Assembly (NCBI RefSeq): GCF_008698235.1 | Contig: NZ_PEBH01000009.1 | Span: forward strand, 1 to 64,000 | Length of the DNA stretch: 64,000 nt | DNA from: Bifidobacterium rousetti | Lineage (GTDB): Bacteria; Actinomycetota; Actinomycetes; Actinomycetales; Bifidobacteriaceae | Reading direction: 5' to 3' | Part shown: positions 53,040 through 62,680 of the stretch, piece after piece | Layout of the letters: every line of letters starts with the position of its first letter | Numbering within the stretch: the first letter of the stretch is position 1 | Position numbers and translations under genes: made by a program | The notes under the pieces: model-generated | Databases searched by the model: none | Told to the model about the DNA's origin: nothing | What the model saw: the letters and a program-made list of their open reading frames with translations, nothing else

Positions 53040-54716
53040 ATGGTAGCTAACAACGCGGGCAAGCCCGCCACCCCAGCAGATCTGATCAACGTCGATGAGG
53101 TCATCGGCAAGTACTATGACCTCGTCCCCGACCCGGCCGTTCCGGAACAGCGTGTCATCTTCGGCACCTCCGGCCACCGCGGTTCGTCCCTGAAGACCTC
53201 GTTCAACGAGGCCCACATCGTCGCCATCTCCCAGGCCATCGCCGAATACCGCAAGCAGGCCGGCGTCACCGGCCCGCTGTACCTCGGCTCCGACACCCAC
53301 GCGCTCTCCGAGCCGGCCCGCAAGACGGCCATCGAGGTGCTCGTCGCCAACGGCGTGCACGTGCGCGTCGACTCCCGCGGCGACTTCGTGCCGACCCCGG
53401 TCGTCTCCCAGGCCATCCTGACGCACAACCGTGCGGCCGACGGCACCCAGCGCTTCGAGGGCGAGGGCCTGGCCGACGGCATCGTCGTCACCCCGTCGCA
53501 CAACCCGCCCACCGACGGCGGCTTCAAGTACGACCCGGTCACCGGCGGCCCGGCCCCGGCCGAGACCACCAACGCGATCGCGGCCCGCGCCAACGAGCTG
53601 CTCGCCGACTACAAGAACGTCAAGCGCGTGCCGTACGAGGAGGCCATCAAGTCCGAGTACGTCGAGCCCTTCGACTTCCGCGAGCACTACGTGGCCGACC
53701 TCGGCAACGTCATCGACTTCGACGTGATCCGCTCCTCCGGCGTGCGCCTCGGCATCGACCCGCTCGGCGGCGCGTCCGTCAACTACTGGCCGCTCATCAA
53801 CGAGAAGTACGGCCTGAGCATCGGCGTCGTGCGCCCCGAGGTCGACCCGACCTGGCGCTTCATGACCATCGACCACGACGGCAAGATCCGCATGGACCCG
53901 TCCTCGCCGTACGCGATGAAGGGCCTCGTCGACGAGCTCAACGCCGGCGCGTGGGACAAGTACGACCTCGTCGGCGGCACCGACCCGGACGCCGACCGTC
54001 ACGGCATCGTGTGCCCCGACTGGGGTGTCATGAACCCGAACCACTACATCGCCGTGTGCGTCGAGTACCTGTTCGGCGGCAACCGTCCGGGCTGGCCCGA
54101 GGGCGCCGCCGTCGGCAAGACGCTGGTCTCCTCCTCCCTGATCGACCGCGTGGCCGCATCGATCAACGCGAAGGTCATGGAGGTTCCGGTCGGCTTCAAG
54201 TGGTTCGTCGACCCGCTGTTCAAGGGCGAGGTCGCGTTCGGCGGCGAGGAGAGCTCCGGCATGTCCTTCCTGCGCAAGGACGGCCGCATCTGGACCACCG
54301 ACAAGGACGGTCTCATCCCCGACCTGCTCGCCGCGGAGATCACCGCGAAGACCGGCAAGAACCCGGCCGAGCTGCACAAGGACCAGGTGGCCCGCTTCGG
54401 CGAGTCCTGGTACAAGCGCGTCGACACCCCGACCACGCTCGAGCAGAAGCAGAAGTTCGGCAAGCTCACCGGCGACGACGTCACCGCCACGCAGCTCGCG
54501 GGCGAGGACATCACCGCCAAGCTCACCGAGGCGCCGGGCAACCACGCCAAGATCGGCGGCCTGAAGGTCACCACGAAGGACAACTGGTTCGCCGCCCGTC
54601 CTTCCGGCACCGAGAACATCTACAAGGTCTACGCCGAGTCCTTCGAGAGCCCGGAGGCCCTCGACAAGGTCCTCGCCGAGGCCGAGGTCGTCGTCGACAA
54701 GGCGCTGGCCGAGTGA
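53040..54716 (+). CDS. pgm: Phosphoglucomutase (alpha-D-glucose type)
   Basis: 558 residues. Interconverts glucose-1- and glucose-6-phosphate for the bifid shunt and glycogen/UDP-glucose metabolism. Phosphoserine loop [13 protein letters not shown], metal-binding DPDADRHG, sugar-binding [10 protein letters not shown] and phosphate-binding [16 protein letters not shown] are all present. Starts [15 protein letters not shown]. Independent transcription unit. Confidence 0.97.
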   Translation: MVANNAGKPATPADLINVDEVIGKYYDLVPDPAVPEQRVIFGTSGHRGSSLKTSFNEAHIVAISQAIAEYRKQAGVTGPLYLGSDTHALSEPARKTAIEVLVANGVHVRVDSRGDFVPTPVVSQAILTHNRAADGTQRFEGEGLADGIVVTPSHNPPTDGGFKYDPVTGGPAPAETTNAIAARANELLADYKNVKRVPYEEAIKSEYVEPFDFREHYVADLGNVIDFDVIRSSGVRLGIDPLGGASVNYWPLINEKYGLSIGVVRPEVDPTWRFMTIDHDGKIRMDPSSPYAMKGLVDELNAGAWDKYDLVGGTDPDADRHGIVCPDWGVMNPNHYIAVCVEYLFGGNRPGWPEGAAVGKTLVSSSLIDRVAASINAKVMEVPVGFKWFVDPLFKGEVAFGGEESSGMSFLRKDGRIWTTDKDGLIPDLLAAEITAKTGKNPAELHKDQVARFGESWYKRVDTPTTLEQKQKFGKLTGDDVTATQLAGEDITAKLTEAPGNHAKIGGLKVTTKDNWFAARPSGTENIYKVYAESFESPEALDKVLAEAEVVVDKALAE

Positions 54717-54754
54717 TTCGCCCCGCCGGTAGGCGATAGACGATTACCGATTCG

Positions 54755-54799
54755 CAAAAGGGGATTCCCGTGGAACATTGCCGCGGGAATCCCCTTTTG
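54755..54799 (+). terminator. pgm terminator
   Basis: 16-bp stem CAAAAGGGGATTCCCG and complement (54784-54799), followed by short T-run. Very close to the next start codon (54813). Confidence 0.85.
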
Positions 54800-54812
54800 T
54801 ATGGTGGTGGGC

Positions 54813-55907
54813 ATGGCTAAGACGATTGTGGTGTCCACCGACGGCTCGGCGCTGGGCAATCCGAACGGACCGATGGGATGGGCGTGGGCCGATCACGACA
54901 CGAACGCGGGGGGCGGCCGCATCCCCGGTCACGAGCACGACTCCAGAGGATACGACGCCGGCGGCGCCACGAACGGCACGAACCAGATCGGCGAGCTGTG
55001 CGCGGTGCTGCAGGTGCTGCGCGCGCACCCCGGCCCCGAGCCGCTGCTCATCGAATCGGACTCGCAGTACGCGATCAACTGCTCGACCAAATGGCTCAAG
55101 GGCTGGAAGAGGAACGGCTGGAGGAACTCCCAGAAACAGCCGGTGAAGAACGTCGAGATCATCAAGGCGATCGACGCCGAGATCGCGAAACGCCCCGGTC
55201 CGGTCGACTTCAAATGGGTCAAGGGACATGCCGGCAACGCGGGCAACGAGCTCGTCGACGAGCTGGCGAGGACGTACGCGCAGGGCTGCCGCAAAGGCTC
55301 CGAGGACGGCTATCTGCCGCTGGAGGGCTGGCAGTCGCTGCTCAACTCGCCGTACGCGAAAGGCACCGACGTGCCGCCGGACGCGCAACTCATGCTGGAT
55401 CGCGGCACCAGTGCGGGTGCGGGTGCGGGTGAAGACAGGGGCGCAGACAGGGAGACATCGCGCGCGGTCTCGGACAAGACGGGCAGGACCGGCAAAACCG
55501 TCAAAACGACGACCGCGACGACCGCGAAGAAGCCCTCGGCGGCGTCCAAGGTGACGACGTCCGATACAACGGTGCCCGAGGTGACGCCGTCCAAAGCCGT
55601 CCGGCCTGATACACAGGCCGCCGCGCCGTCAACGCGGCAGCCGTCCACACCGGCGACAACGCAACCGGCCGCACAGCCCGCGCCGGCCACGCAGGCCACG
55701 CAGGCCACCCAGACCATGCAGGCCACCCAACCCGCGCCGGTGGCGAGCGGGCTCAAGGTCTCGGGCGAGGTGCGCTTCTCCCCCGCACCGAAGACCAGCC
55801 CGTACTTCACCGGCGAGGCGATGCACATCCGCGGGTACATCGCGGTCGACGGGTTCGTGGACGGCGACGGCAACCTCACCATCACCGACGCGGACTTCCT
55901 GCGCTGA
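54813..55907 (+). CDS. rnhA: Ribonuclease HI with C-terminal extension
   Basis: 364 residues. Catalytic RNase HI domain at 1-165: Asp10 (STDGSALGNPNG), Glu61, Asp83 (IESDSQYAIN), His139 (VKGHAGNAG), Asp149 (ELVDELA). A Thr/Ala/Pro/Gln-rich linker (about 215-310, with TQATQATQTMQATQ) and a C-terminal beta-rich domain of about 55 residues (GLKVSGEVRFSPAP...TITDADFLR) follow. Removes RNA from RNA-DNA hybrids. The C-terminal domain is not recognised. Confidence 0.92.
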   Translation: MAKTIVVSTDGSALGNPNGPMGWAWADHDTNAGGGRIPGHEHDSRGYDAGGATNGTNQIGELCAVLQVLRAHPGPEPLLIESDSQYAINCSTKWLKGWKRNGWRNSQKQPVKNVEIIKAIDAEIAKRPGPVDFKWVKGHAGNAGNELVDELARTYAQGCRKGSEDGYLPLEGWQSLLNSPYAKGTDVPPDAQLMLDRGTSAGAGAGEDRGADRETSRAVSDKTGRTGKTVKTTTATTAKKPSAASKVTTSDTTVPEVTPSKAVRPDTQAAAPSTRQPSTPATTQPAAQPAPATQATQATQTMQATQPAPVASGLKVSGEVRFSPAPKTSPYFTGEAMHIRGYIAVDGFVDGDGNLTITDADFLR

Positions 55908-56024
55908 CAGGGGGGAGCCGGCGAAGCTGAACAGCCGGCGAACACGAGTGGACACGACCGCACACAATCTCCCATCCGCGTTAGGATGGGTACGGACTTT
56001 CGATTGGCAAGGAAAGGAATCACC

Positions 56025-56723
56025 ATGGACAAGGCACAGCAGGACGCCCTCAAGAAGGCCGCCGGCATCGAAGCCGCCAAGCTCGTCGAGAACGGCATGA
56101 TCGCGGGCCTCGGCACCGGTTCGACCGTCAAGTTCCTCGTGGACGAGCTCGGCCGCCGCCACCAGGAGGAGGGTCTCGAGTTCACCGGCGTCACCACCTC
56201 CCGTCGCACGCAGGCGCAGGCCGAGAGCTATGGCATCAAGATCGTCGACATCGATGACGTCGACCACATCGACCTGACCATCGACGGCGCCGACGAGGTC
56301 GACAAGAACTTCAACGGCATCAAGGGCGGCGGCGCGGCCCTGCTGTGGGAGAAGATCGTGGCGACGAACTCCAACAAGATCGTGTGGATCGTCGACGAAT
56401 CCAAGGTCGTCGACACCATCGGCAAGTTCCCGCTGCCGGTCGAGGTCATCCCGTTCGGCGCCGGCCACGTCGTCCGCAAGTTCGAGGCCAAGGGCTACAA
56501 GCCGGTCCTGCGCCTCGACGCCGACGGCAAGGAAGTGCGCACCGACGAGAACAACTTCGTCGTCGACCTGCATCTGGACAGGATCGACCACCCGTACGAT
56601 CTGGCCGAGGACCTCATCAACACGGTGGGCGTCGTCGAGCACGGCCTGTTCCTCAACATGGTCGACACCGTCATCGTCGGCGACCCGAACGGCCCGCGCG
56701 TCCTGACCACCTCCAATAAGTGA
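56025..56723 (+). CDS. rpiA: Ribose-5-phosphate isomerase A
   Basis: 232 residues. Interconverts ribose-5- and ribulose-5-phosphate, needed by the bifid shunt. Seen: [51 protein letters not shown], and [23 protein letters not shown] precedes ATG. The in-frame start at 55986 is too long. Confidence 0.97.
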   Translation: MDKAQQDALKKAAGIEAAKLVENGMIAGLGTGSTVKFLVDELGRRHQEEGLEFTGVTTSRRTQAQAESYGIKIVDIDDVDHIDLTIDGADEVDKNFNGIKGGGAALLWEKIVATNSNKIVWIVDESKVVDTIGKFPLPVEVIPFGAGHVVRKFEAKGYKPVLRLDADGKEVRTDENNFVVDLHLDRIDHPYDLAEDLINTVGVVEHGLFLNMVDTVIVGDPNGPRVLTTSNK

Positions 56724-56790
56724 GGAATCGCCCCGCACTGTAGGACACGCATCCGCCGCGCGTCCTGCAGGCGCTTGGAGCGCATATGAG

Positions 56791-56824
56791 AAAACCCCGG
56801 AACCTTGCGGTTCACGGGGTTTTT
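56791..56824 (+). terminator. rpiA terminator
   Basis: 9-bp stem AAAACCCCG/CGGGGTTTT with T-run continuing. Confidence 0.85.
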
Positions 56825-56847
56825 CCATGCCTTGAATGCAGGTAAGA

Positions 56848-56937
56848 CTACTTACGCTGGTGGCGGGTCTTACGCAGCAGTTTGCGGTGCTTCTTCTTGC
56901 TCATCCGCTTGCGGCGCTTCTTGATGACGGAACCCAT
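56848..56937 (-). CDS. bS22/AURKAIP1-type 30S ribosomal protein
   Basis: 29 residues, extremely basic (MGSVIKKRRKRMSKKKHRKL then LRKTRHQRK). GGAGG lies 7 nt upstream. Matches the tiny AURKAIP1/COX24-domain protein conserved in actinobacterial genomes and known as a 30S subunit component in mycobacteria. Too small for standard ORF calling. Confidence 0.9.
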   Translation of the reverse strand: MGSVIKKRRKRMSKKKHRKLLRKTRHQRK

Positions 56938-57072
56938 CTGAAGCCTCCATTTCGATTAATCGTAAAAGTTGCAACTCGCACGAGTATACACATGATCTCG
57001 GACGATGGCACCCGGCCGGTCACCGTGGGTTCATCGCGCGGCCATATGCGGGCCGCGGATCGCGGCCGACGG

Positions 57073-57738
57073 TCACAGCGGGAACTTCTGGTAGAACCGC
57101 TGCACCGACGCCTTCGCGCCGGTGGCCTGGAACACCACCGTGTCGTTGCGCCACACGGCGGTCGCCTGCGCGGTGTCCTCCTCGCCGCCCTTGACCACGT
57201 AGTCGCCGGTCGCGGAGCCCTGCACCTTGACGGCGCCCGACGCGATCGCCTTGCCGCCCAGCGCCTTGGCGAGCGCGTCGTACTGGGTCTTGGCGGGCGT
57301 GGACGTGCTCCACTGCGCCACGGTCAGCGTGACGTCCTCGGCCTTCTTGCCTGTCGAATACGTGAGCGTGTACTCCTCGAGCGGCGAGGACGAGCTCCAT
57401 GTGGACGAGTCCGAGGCCTTGGTGCGCGCGAAGTTGAGCACGCTGTCCGGCATGGCCTTGAGCAGTTCGGTCGCGTCGTTCGGCAACGCCGTCGCCTTGA
57501 TGCTCGGCGTGGTCGGCTGTGTGGTCTGCGTCTGGCTGGCCTTCGGCGTCGTGTCCTTGTTGAGCGCCCACCCCGGCCACACGAACGCGGAGAGCAGCGC
57601 GAGAGCCATCGCCACGACGGCTGCCACCACGACGACGGTCAGTTTGCCGTGCGACGAGCCACGCGCGGCATCACGCGTGTTCGGGCGGCTTTTCGGGCTT
57701 TTCGGGCGATTGTTCGGACGGGTATTCGACTTCGGCAT
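57073..57738 (-). CDS. Membrane-anchored protein, DUF4245-like
   Basis: 221 residues starting MPKSNTRPNN. A basic cytoplasmic N-terminus and one transmembrane helix (about 33-53, LTVVVVAAVVAMALALLSAFVW) precede a Thr/Gln/Pro linker and an extracytoplasmic alpha+beta domain (TLTYSTGKKAEDVTLTVAQW, GEEDTAQATAVWRNDTVVFQATG). This resembles DUF4245 of actinobacteria, although it is only by-eye similarity. Reading upstream from 59121 in this frame is antisense to radA and rejected. Divergent from radA. Confidence 0.75.
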   Translation of the reverse strand: MPKSNTRPNNRPKSPKSRPNTRDAARGSSHGKLTVVVVAAVVAMALALLSAFVWPGWALNKDTTPKASQTQTTQPTTPSIKATALPNDATELLKAMPDSVLNFARTKASDSSTWSSSSPLEEYTLTYSTGKKAEDVTLTVAQWSTSTPAKTQYDALAKALGGKAIASGAVKVQGSATGDYVVKGGEEDTAQATAVWRNDTVVFQATGAKASVQRFYQKFPL

Positions 57739-57772
57739 GATTCCGATTGTGGCACAGCCGTGTGACGCTGCC

Positions 57773-57820
57773 CGCCGTTCCGTCCGCCGTTCCGTCCGCC
57801 GTTCCGTCCGCCGTTCTGTC
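57773..57820. repeat. 12-bp tandem repeat upstream of radA
   Basis: Four copies of CGCCGTTCCGTC (last one CGCCGTTCTGTC), 25 bp before the radA start. Likely slippage-prone. Confidence 0.85.
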
Positions 57821-57844
57821 TGTTCGCGGCGATAGCGTCGAGAC

Positions 57845-59317
57845 ATGGCGAAGACGAATGTGCAGTACCTGTGCAGTGAATGTGGCTGGACCGGCGGCAA
57901 ATGGTTCGGCAAATGCCCCGAATGTGGCCAGTGGGGCACGATCGACGAGTTCCACGAGGCCCGTCCCGCGGCGGCGGCGCGTACCTCGGCGGCCCGCGGC
58001 GGCGGGATCGCAGGCGGCGCGAGATCGTCCGGCATCGGCGCGGACGGGCGGACGTCCCGCACGCGATCCACGACGGTGATGGCCGGCACGGCCCGCCCGA
58101 TCACCGAGATCGGCACCGACGACGTGACGCGCATCCCCACGGGGTTCTCCGAGTTCGACCGTGTGCTCGGCGGCGGCATCGTGCCCGGTTCAGTGGTGCT
58201 GGTGGCCGGCGAGCCCGGCATCGGCAAGTCGACGCTGCTGTTGGAGACGGCCGGCAACATCGCGCGCGCCCATGCCGCGGCGGGCGGACGCGTGCTGTAC
58301 GTCTCCGGCGAGGAGTCGCAGGGACAGGTGCGACTTCGCGCCACGCGCATCGACGCGGTCGAGGAGAACCTGCTGCTCGCCGCCACGACGGACCTCGCGA
58401 CCGTGCTGGGATTGATCGAACAGGAGCGGCCCACGCTCGCGATCGTCGATTCGGCGCAGACGATCGTCTCGCAGGACGTCGACGGCATCTCGGGCGGCTC
58501 TACGCAGGTGCGTGAGGTGGCGAGCGCCCTGATCGACGTGGCGAAGACGCTGGACGTGCCTGTGTTCCTGGTGGGGCACGTCACGAAGGACGGCTCGATC
58601 GCCGGGCCTCGCACGCTGGAGCATCTGGTGGACGTGGTCTGCCAGTTCGAGGGCGACGCGGAGACCGCGCTCAGGATGCTGCGCGCGGTGAAGAACCGTT
58701 TCGGGCCGACGGACGAGGTCGGCTGCTTCGACATGAGCGGCGAGGGCATCGAGGAGGTGACCGACCCGGCGGGGCTGTTCCTGTCCACCACGGACGGTGA
58801 CGGCCCGGACGACGGCAACGCGCCGGTGGAGGGCACCTGCGTGACGTTCACGCTGGACGGCCACCGATCCCTGCCGATCGAGATCCAGTCGCTGGTGACC
58901 AATTCGGTGCTGCCGACGCCGCGCCGCGCCGTCAACGGCGTCGACTCGAACCGCATCGCGATGCTGGTGGCGGTGCTGTACCGCCACGGGCGCGTGAACC
59001 TGCTGTCGAACGACCTGTACATCTCGACGATCGCCGGCGGGCTCGCGAAAGAGCCGGCCTGCGACCTCGCGATCGTGGCCGCGCTGGCGAGCGCCGCGAA
59101 GCACGCGCCGATCGCCCGCACGACCTGCGCGGTCGGCGAGATCTCGCTGACCGGTCAGGTGCGTCCCGCGCCGCGGCTCGAGTACCGCCTGCGCGAGGCG
59201 GCGCGTCTCGGTTTCACGACGGCGGTCACGCCCCGGCTGCGCAAGCGCGTGACGATCCCGGGGCTCACCATCGTGCAGGTGTCGTCGCTCAAGGCCGCGC
59301 TGGACGCGCTGCTGTAG
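57845..59317 (+). CDS. radA: DNA repair protein RadA
   Basis: 490 residues. Zinc finger CSECGWTGG...CPECGQW at 10-34, RecA-like ATPase with Walker A GEPGIGKST, the RadA-specific KNRFG motif (KNRFGPTDEVG) and a C-terminal Lon-like domain (VAVLYRHGRVNLLSNDLYISTIAGG...LTGQVRPAPRLEYRLREAARLGF). Helps branch migration during recombination. A 30-residue Arg/Ala/Gly-rich insertion follows the zinc finger. Confidence 0.97.
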   Translation: MAKTNVQYLCSECGWTGGKWFGKCPECGQWGTIDEFHEARPAAAARTSAARGGGIAGGARSSGIGADGRTSRTRSTTVMAGTARPITEIGTDDVTRIPTGFSEFDRVLGGGIVPGSVVLVAGEPGIGKSTLLLETAGNIARAHAAAGGRVLYVSGEESQGQVRLRATRIDAVEENLLLAATTDLATVLGLIEQERPTLAIVDSAQTIVSQDVDGISGGSTQVREVASALIDVAKTLDVPVFLVGHVTKDGSIAGPRTLEHLVDVVCQFEGDAETALRMLRAVKNRFGPTDEVGCFDMSGEGIEEVTDPAGLFLSTTDGDGPDDGNAPVEGTCVTFTLDGHRSLPIEIQSLVTNSVLPTPRRAVNGVDSNRIAMLVAVLYRHGRVNLLSNDLYISTIAGGLAKEPACDLAIVAALASAAKHAPIARTTCAVGEISLTGQVRPAPRLEYRLREAARLGFTTAVTPRLRKRVTIPGLTIVQVSSLKAALDALL

Positions 59318-59333
59318 GCGCTTGGCCTGACCG

Positions 59334-60464
59334 TCAGGCGGTGAGTCGCTTCGTCTCCTCGACGTTGCGCCTCAGCTCGTCGGTGAGCGCGTCCACGCCG
59401 TCGAACTTCACCTGCGGGCGCAGGAAGCCGACGAATTCGACGCGCACCCTGTGCCCGTAGAGTTCCAGCCAGTCGTCGGTGATCGCATACGCTTCGACGA
59501 CGCGCTCGTTGAGGCCGGTCTTCTCGCTGAACGTGGGCTTGGTGCCGATGGAGATCGCGGCGGGCCAGCGGCTGTCGCCGTCGACGAGCCATCCGGCGTA
59601 CACGCCGTCGACCGGCAGGTAGCCGATGACCTCCTCGGACAGGTTCGCGGTCGGGAAGCCGATCGTGCGTCCGCGTTCCTCGCCGTGCACGACGACGCCT
59701 TCGACCGCATGCGGGCGTCCGAGGATCGCGTTCGCGTCCTTGATCCGGCCGTGTCCAAGCAGGTAGCGCACGTTGCTGGAGCTCCATGCGCGCGTGGCCC
59801 GGGCCTGATGGCGCTTGCTCCATGCGCGACGCTCGGCCTTGCTCATCGCGGCGAGCGGGTCGGCGGGCTCGCCCCACTCCCCCGGCATCTCGGGCTGCCA
59901 TCCCAGCGGGATGCGCACCTCGCCGGGACCGCGGTCGTCGACCACGTCGAGTTCGAACACGCCGGTGGCCGCCGCAAGGTTGGCGATCGCCTTGACGTCG
60001 CCCTTGCGTCCGGCGCCCATCGCGGCGTCGGAGCCGAGCACGAGCGTGCGCATGCCGAGTTTGCCTGTGAGCTGGCCGAGGAAGAAGATGTACGATTTCG
60101 CGGCGAACGCCAGCGTGTAGTCGACGACGAGCGCGTGTTCGACACCGAGCTCCTCCAGCGTCCTGAGCCGGTCGTCGACGCCGTTCAGGGCGTTCGCGTC
60201 GATGACGCCCTCGCCGGGCTCCACGCCGTCGTGTGCGGCGGCCCAGCGGTGCACGAACGCGGGTCGCGGATCGAACAGGATCACCACGGAGAACGCGTCG
60301 TGCCTGCGCGCGAGCTCGACCACGCGGCGCACGACGGCCTGATGCCCCAGATGCATGCCGTCGAACGCCCCCAACGTGACCACGGCCCTTCTGTCGTTGT
60401 CGAAGGCGGGCCAGACGACGTCGCCGTTCTCATCGGGGGTCAGATGCGTGATGTTCATTGCCAT
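59334..60464 (-). CDS. ribF: Bifunctional riboflavin kinase/FAD synthetase
   Basis: 376 residues. N-terminal FMN adenylyltransferase domain (TLGAFDGMHLGHQAVVRRV; later RYLLGHGRIKDAN) and C-terminal riboflavin kinase domain (GRTIGFPTANL, DGVYAGWL, KPTFSEKTGLNERVVEAYAI). Makes FMN and FAD. A basic insertion (AMSKAERRAWSKRHQAR) lies between strands. Downstream of truB and in the usual truB-ribF order. Confidence 0.97.
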   Translation of the reverse strand: MAMNITHLTPDENGDVVWPAFDNDRRAVVTLGAFDGMHLGHQAVVRRVVELARRHDAFSVVILFDPRPAFVHRWAAAHDGVEPGEGVIDANALNGVDDRLRTLEELGVEHALVVDYTLAFAAKSYIFFLGQLTGKLGMRTLVLGSDAAMGAGRKGDVKAIANLAAATGVFELDVVDDRGPGEVRIPLGWQPEMPGEWGEPADPLAAMSKAERRAWSKRHQARATRAWSSSNVRYLLGHGRIKDANAILGRPHAVEGVVVHGEERGRTIGFPTANLSEEVIGYLPVDGVYAGWLVDGDSRWPAAISIGTKPTFSEKTGLNERVVEAYAITDDWLELYGHRVRVEFVGFLRPQVKFDGVDALTDELRRNVEETKRLTA

Positions 60465-60638
60465 GGTCGTTCCTCGGGGATTCCGGTGGTTTCAGGGGTT
60501 CAACAGGTTTCAAAAGAGGCCTGGGGCGTTTCACGGCCCCGCCCGGCGCGGCCCGCGTCCACTCTAGCAGCAGTGGTGGCTCGGGCCGGACGGCTCACGA
60601 CCGGGCGACTCGCGACCGGGCGCGGGCCATGCGCGGGG

Positions 60639-61937
60639 CTATCCGGCGGGGAAGACGACGCTCGGTTTGATCTGGTGCGCGTTGGCGCGTTCGACGATCG
60701 CCACGACGTCGTCGGCCGTCGCGGTGCCCGACGATTCGACGCCCACCGACACTGCGTCCGACGATTCGGCCGGGGCGATGGCAGCCGCCTGCACGCCTCT
60801 GACAAGGTCGCGTTCGATGCGCCGGCCGAATCGCAGTTCACGCGCCTCGGCCGCGTCGATCTCGATGACCGGCATCGCGCCGCGCGCCGCGTCGGCCATG
60901 CCGACCGACCTCGCGACGAGCCAGTCGGCCCGTTCCCCGCCGGACAGTCCGTCCGGCGTGTCCAGCACGCAGTGGGCGCGGGTGATCGTCTCGCCCGCGC
61001 GGTTGGTGAAGGTCTTCTCCTCGGTGTGCGCGCCGATCGCGCGAATCGCCGGAACATCGGCATCGGAGACGTCCGCGCTTCCCGACGCTCGTGCGTCGGA
61101 GGGCAACACGACTGTGACAGCGAGTCCGGAACGATCGTCGGCAAGCGCGAACCGGCCGACGCGCGTGCGACGCAGCCGGGTCAGCGAGCCGCCGACGCCG
61201 AGCGCGTCGCCCAGATCGCGGGCCAGGGCGCGGATGTACGTGCCCGACGAGCAGCTGACGCGCACGTCCACGTCGATGACGGGGATCGTCGCGTCGGCTG
61301 ACATAACGCTCACATCGGTTTGCGCGTCACCCGCATCACCCGTGGCGATCAGCGGCGCGCCGGCGACCGCGGACGACGCGCGGCCGGGGCGCACGTCCAG
61401 CACCGCGAATTCGGCGATGTGCACGGGGCGCGCCTTGAGTTCGACGTCCTTGCCCTCGCGGGCGAGGTCGTAGGCGCGTTTGCCGTTGATCTTGATGGCG
61501 GAGAAGGCGTTCGGCACCTGCTCGATGTCGCCGATGAATCGATCGGCGATGGTCCGTTCGATGATCGTCCGCCAGACTCGCGCGTCCGAACCCGCCGTTG
61601 GCTCCGCCGCGGCGCCGGCCGTCCCGGCCGCCCTTTCGGACAGCTCACGCCAGCGCGCGGACGACTCGGGGTCGAGGACCTGATCGCCTTCGGCGTCGTC
61701 GGTGGTGGTGCGCATGCCAAGGCGGATCGTCGCCTCGTAGGTCTTGTCGTGCTCGACGAGGTACTGCAGCAGACGCGTGGCGCGGCCGAACCCGATGACC
61801 AGCATGCCCGTGGCCATCGGGTCGAGTGTGCCGGCGTGGCCGACCTTCTTCGTGTGCAGCGCGCCGCGTACGGCGGCGACGGCGTCGAAGCTGGTCACGC
61901 CCAGCGGCTTGTCGACGATGAGCAGGCCGTCACTCAC
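60639..61937 (-). CDS. truB: tRNA pseudouridine synthase B
   Basis: 432 residues, versus about 310 in E. coli. Catalytic Asp in VGHAGTLDPMATG; KVGHAGTLD and YEATIRLG motifs follow, then VPNAFSAIKINGKRAYDLAREG and SCSSGTYIRALARDLG. Extra length is two Ala/Asp-rich insertions (about 115-140 and 235-260) plus a long C-terminus. Converts U55 of tRNAs. Starts with GTG overlapping the rbfA stop by 8 bp (GTGAGTGA); the longer reading upstream is rbfA's other frame. Confidence 0.95.
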   Translation of the reverse strand: MSDGLLIVDKPLGVTSFDAVAAVRGALHTKKVGHAGTLDPMATGMLVIGFGRATRLLQYLVEHDKTYEATIRLGMRTTTDDAEGDQVLDPESSARWRELSERAAGTAGAAAEPTAGSDARVWRTIIERTIADRFIGDIEQVPNAFSAIKINGKRAYDLAREGKDVELKARPVHIAEFAVLDVRPGRASSAVAGAPLIATGDAGDAQTDVSVMSADATIPVIDVDVRVSCSSGTYIRALARDLGDALGVGGSLTRLRRTRVGRFALADDRSGLAVTVVLPSDARASGSADVSDADVPAIRAIGAHTEEKTFTNRAGETITRAHCVLDTPDGLSGGERADWLVARSVGMADAARGAMPVIEIDAAEARELRFGRRIERDLVRGVQAAAIAPAESSDAVSVGVESSGTATADDVVAIVERANAHQIKPSVVFPAG

Positions 61938-62523
61938 GCGAGTCGTCCGTGCCGTCCGTATTGTCCGTGTCAGTATCGTCCGTGTCCGTATCGTCGGAGG
62001 AGTCCACGTCGTCGGCCTCGTCGAAATCCCCGAAGCCGTCGTCGTCGAACTCGTCGTCGTCGAAGCCGTCGGACTCGGCGTCCTCGTCCCTGTCGTCATG
62101 CTTGTACGGATCGGCGTCGCCGGCGTACTGGGCTGTCGCGCGGGCGCGGGCGAGCTCCTCGTCGCGCTTGCGCGCCACGACGAGGATGTCCTCGATCTCG
62201 TGGGCCTCGCCCGGCACCTCGTCGAAGACGAACTGCAGCTGCGGGGTCAGACGCAAGCCGGCCTTGCGCCCGACGAGCGAACGCAGATGGCCCTTGGCCT
62301 GATCGAGCGCCTGCTGGGCGCGCTTGCGCTCGCCCTGCTCGTGGCCCTCGTGGCCGTACTGGGTCCAGTAGACCTTGGCGATCTGCAGGTCGTTGGTCAC
62401 ACGGACCTCGGTGATGGTGATGTTCGTCAGTCGCTTGTCATGCAACTCGCGTTCGATCGACGAGGCGATGACGCGCTGAATCAGGGCCGCGATCCTCGCG
62501 GCGCGGGGGTTGGTTCCTGCCAT
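61930..62523 (-). CDS. rbfA: Ribosome-binding factor A with acidic tail
   Basis: 197 residues. RbfA KH-like core (1-125; RVIASSIERELHDKRLTNITITEVRVTNDLQIAKVYW, later PQLQFVFDEVPGEAHEIEDIL) followed by an extreme Asp/Glu-rich tail (about 140-197, FDDDEFDDDGFGDFDEADD then Thr/Asp repeats). Needed for 30S maturation. The acidic tail is not part of the ordinary domain. Couples to truB through overlapping stop/start. Confidence 0.96.
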   Translation of the reverse strand: MAGTNPRAARIAALIQRVIASSIERELHDKRLTNITITEVRVTNDLQIAKVYWTQYGHEGHEQGERKRAQQALDQAKGHLRSLVGRKAGLRLTPQLQFVFDEVPGEAHEIEDILVVARKRDEELARARATAQYAGDADPYKHDDRDEDAESDGFDDDEFDDDGFGDFDEADDVDSSDDTDTDDTDTDNTDGTDDSRE

Positions 62524-62680
62524 AAGAAAAATCCTTTGTGTTCGCGAGTATGACTGCTCCCGCTGGCGGACAGTGCCGTCAGCGGGAGCATGTCGGAGAT
62601 ACCGGATACCGGCCGGGTTTCGGCGCGCGATGCGATGCGCACCGCACGCCGAAGCTTCCGAAGCCGGATATGTGGACGGA

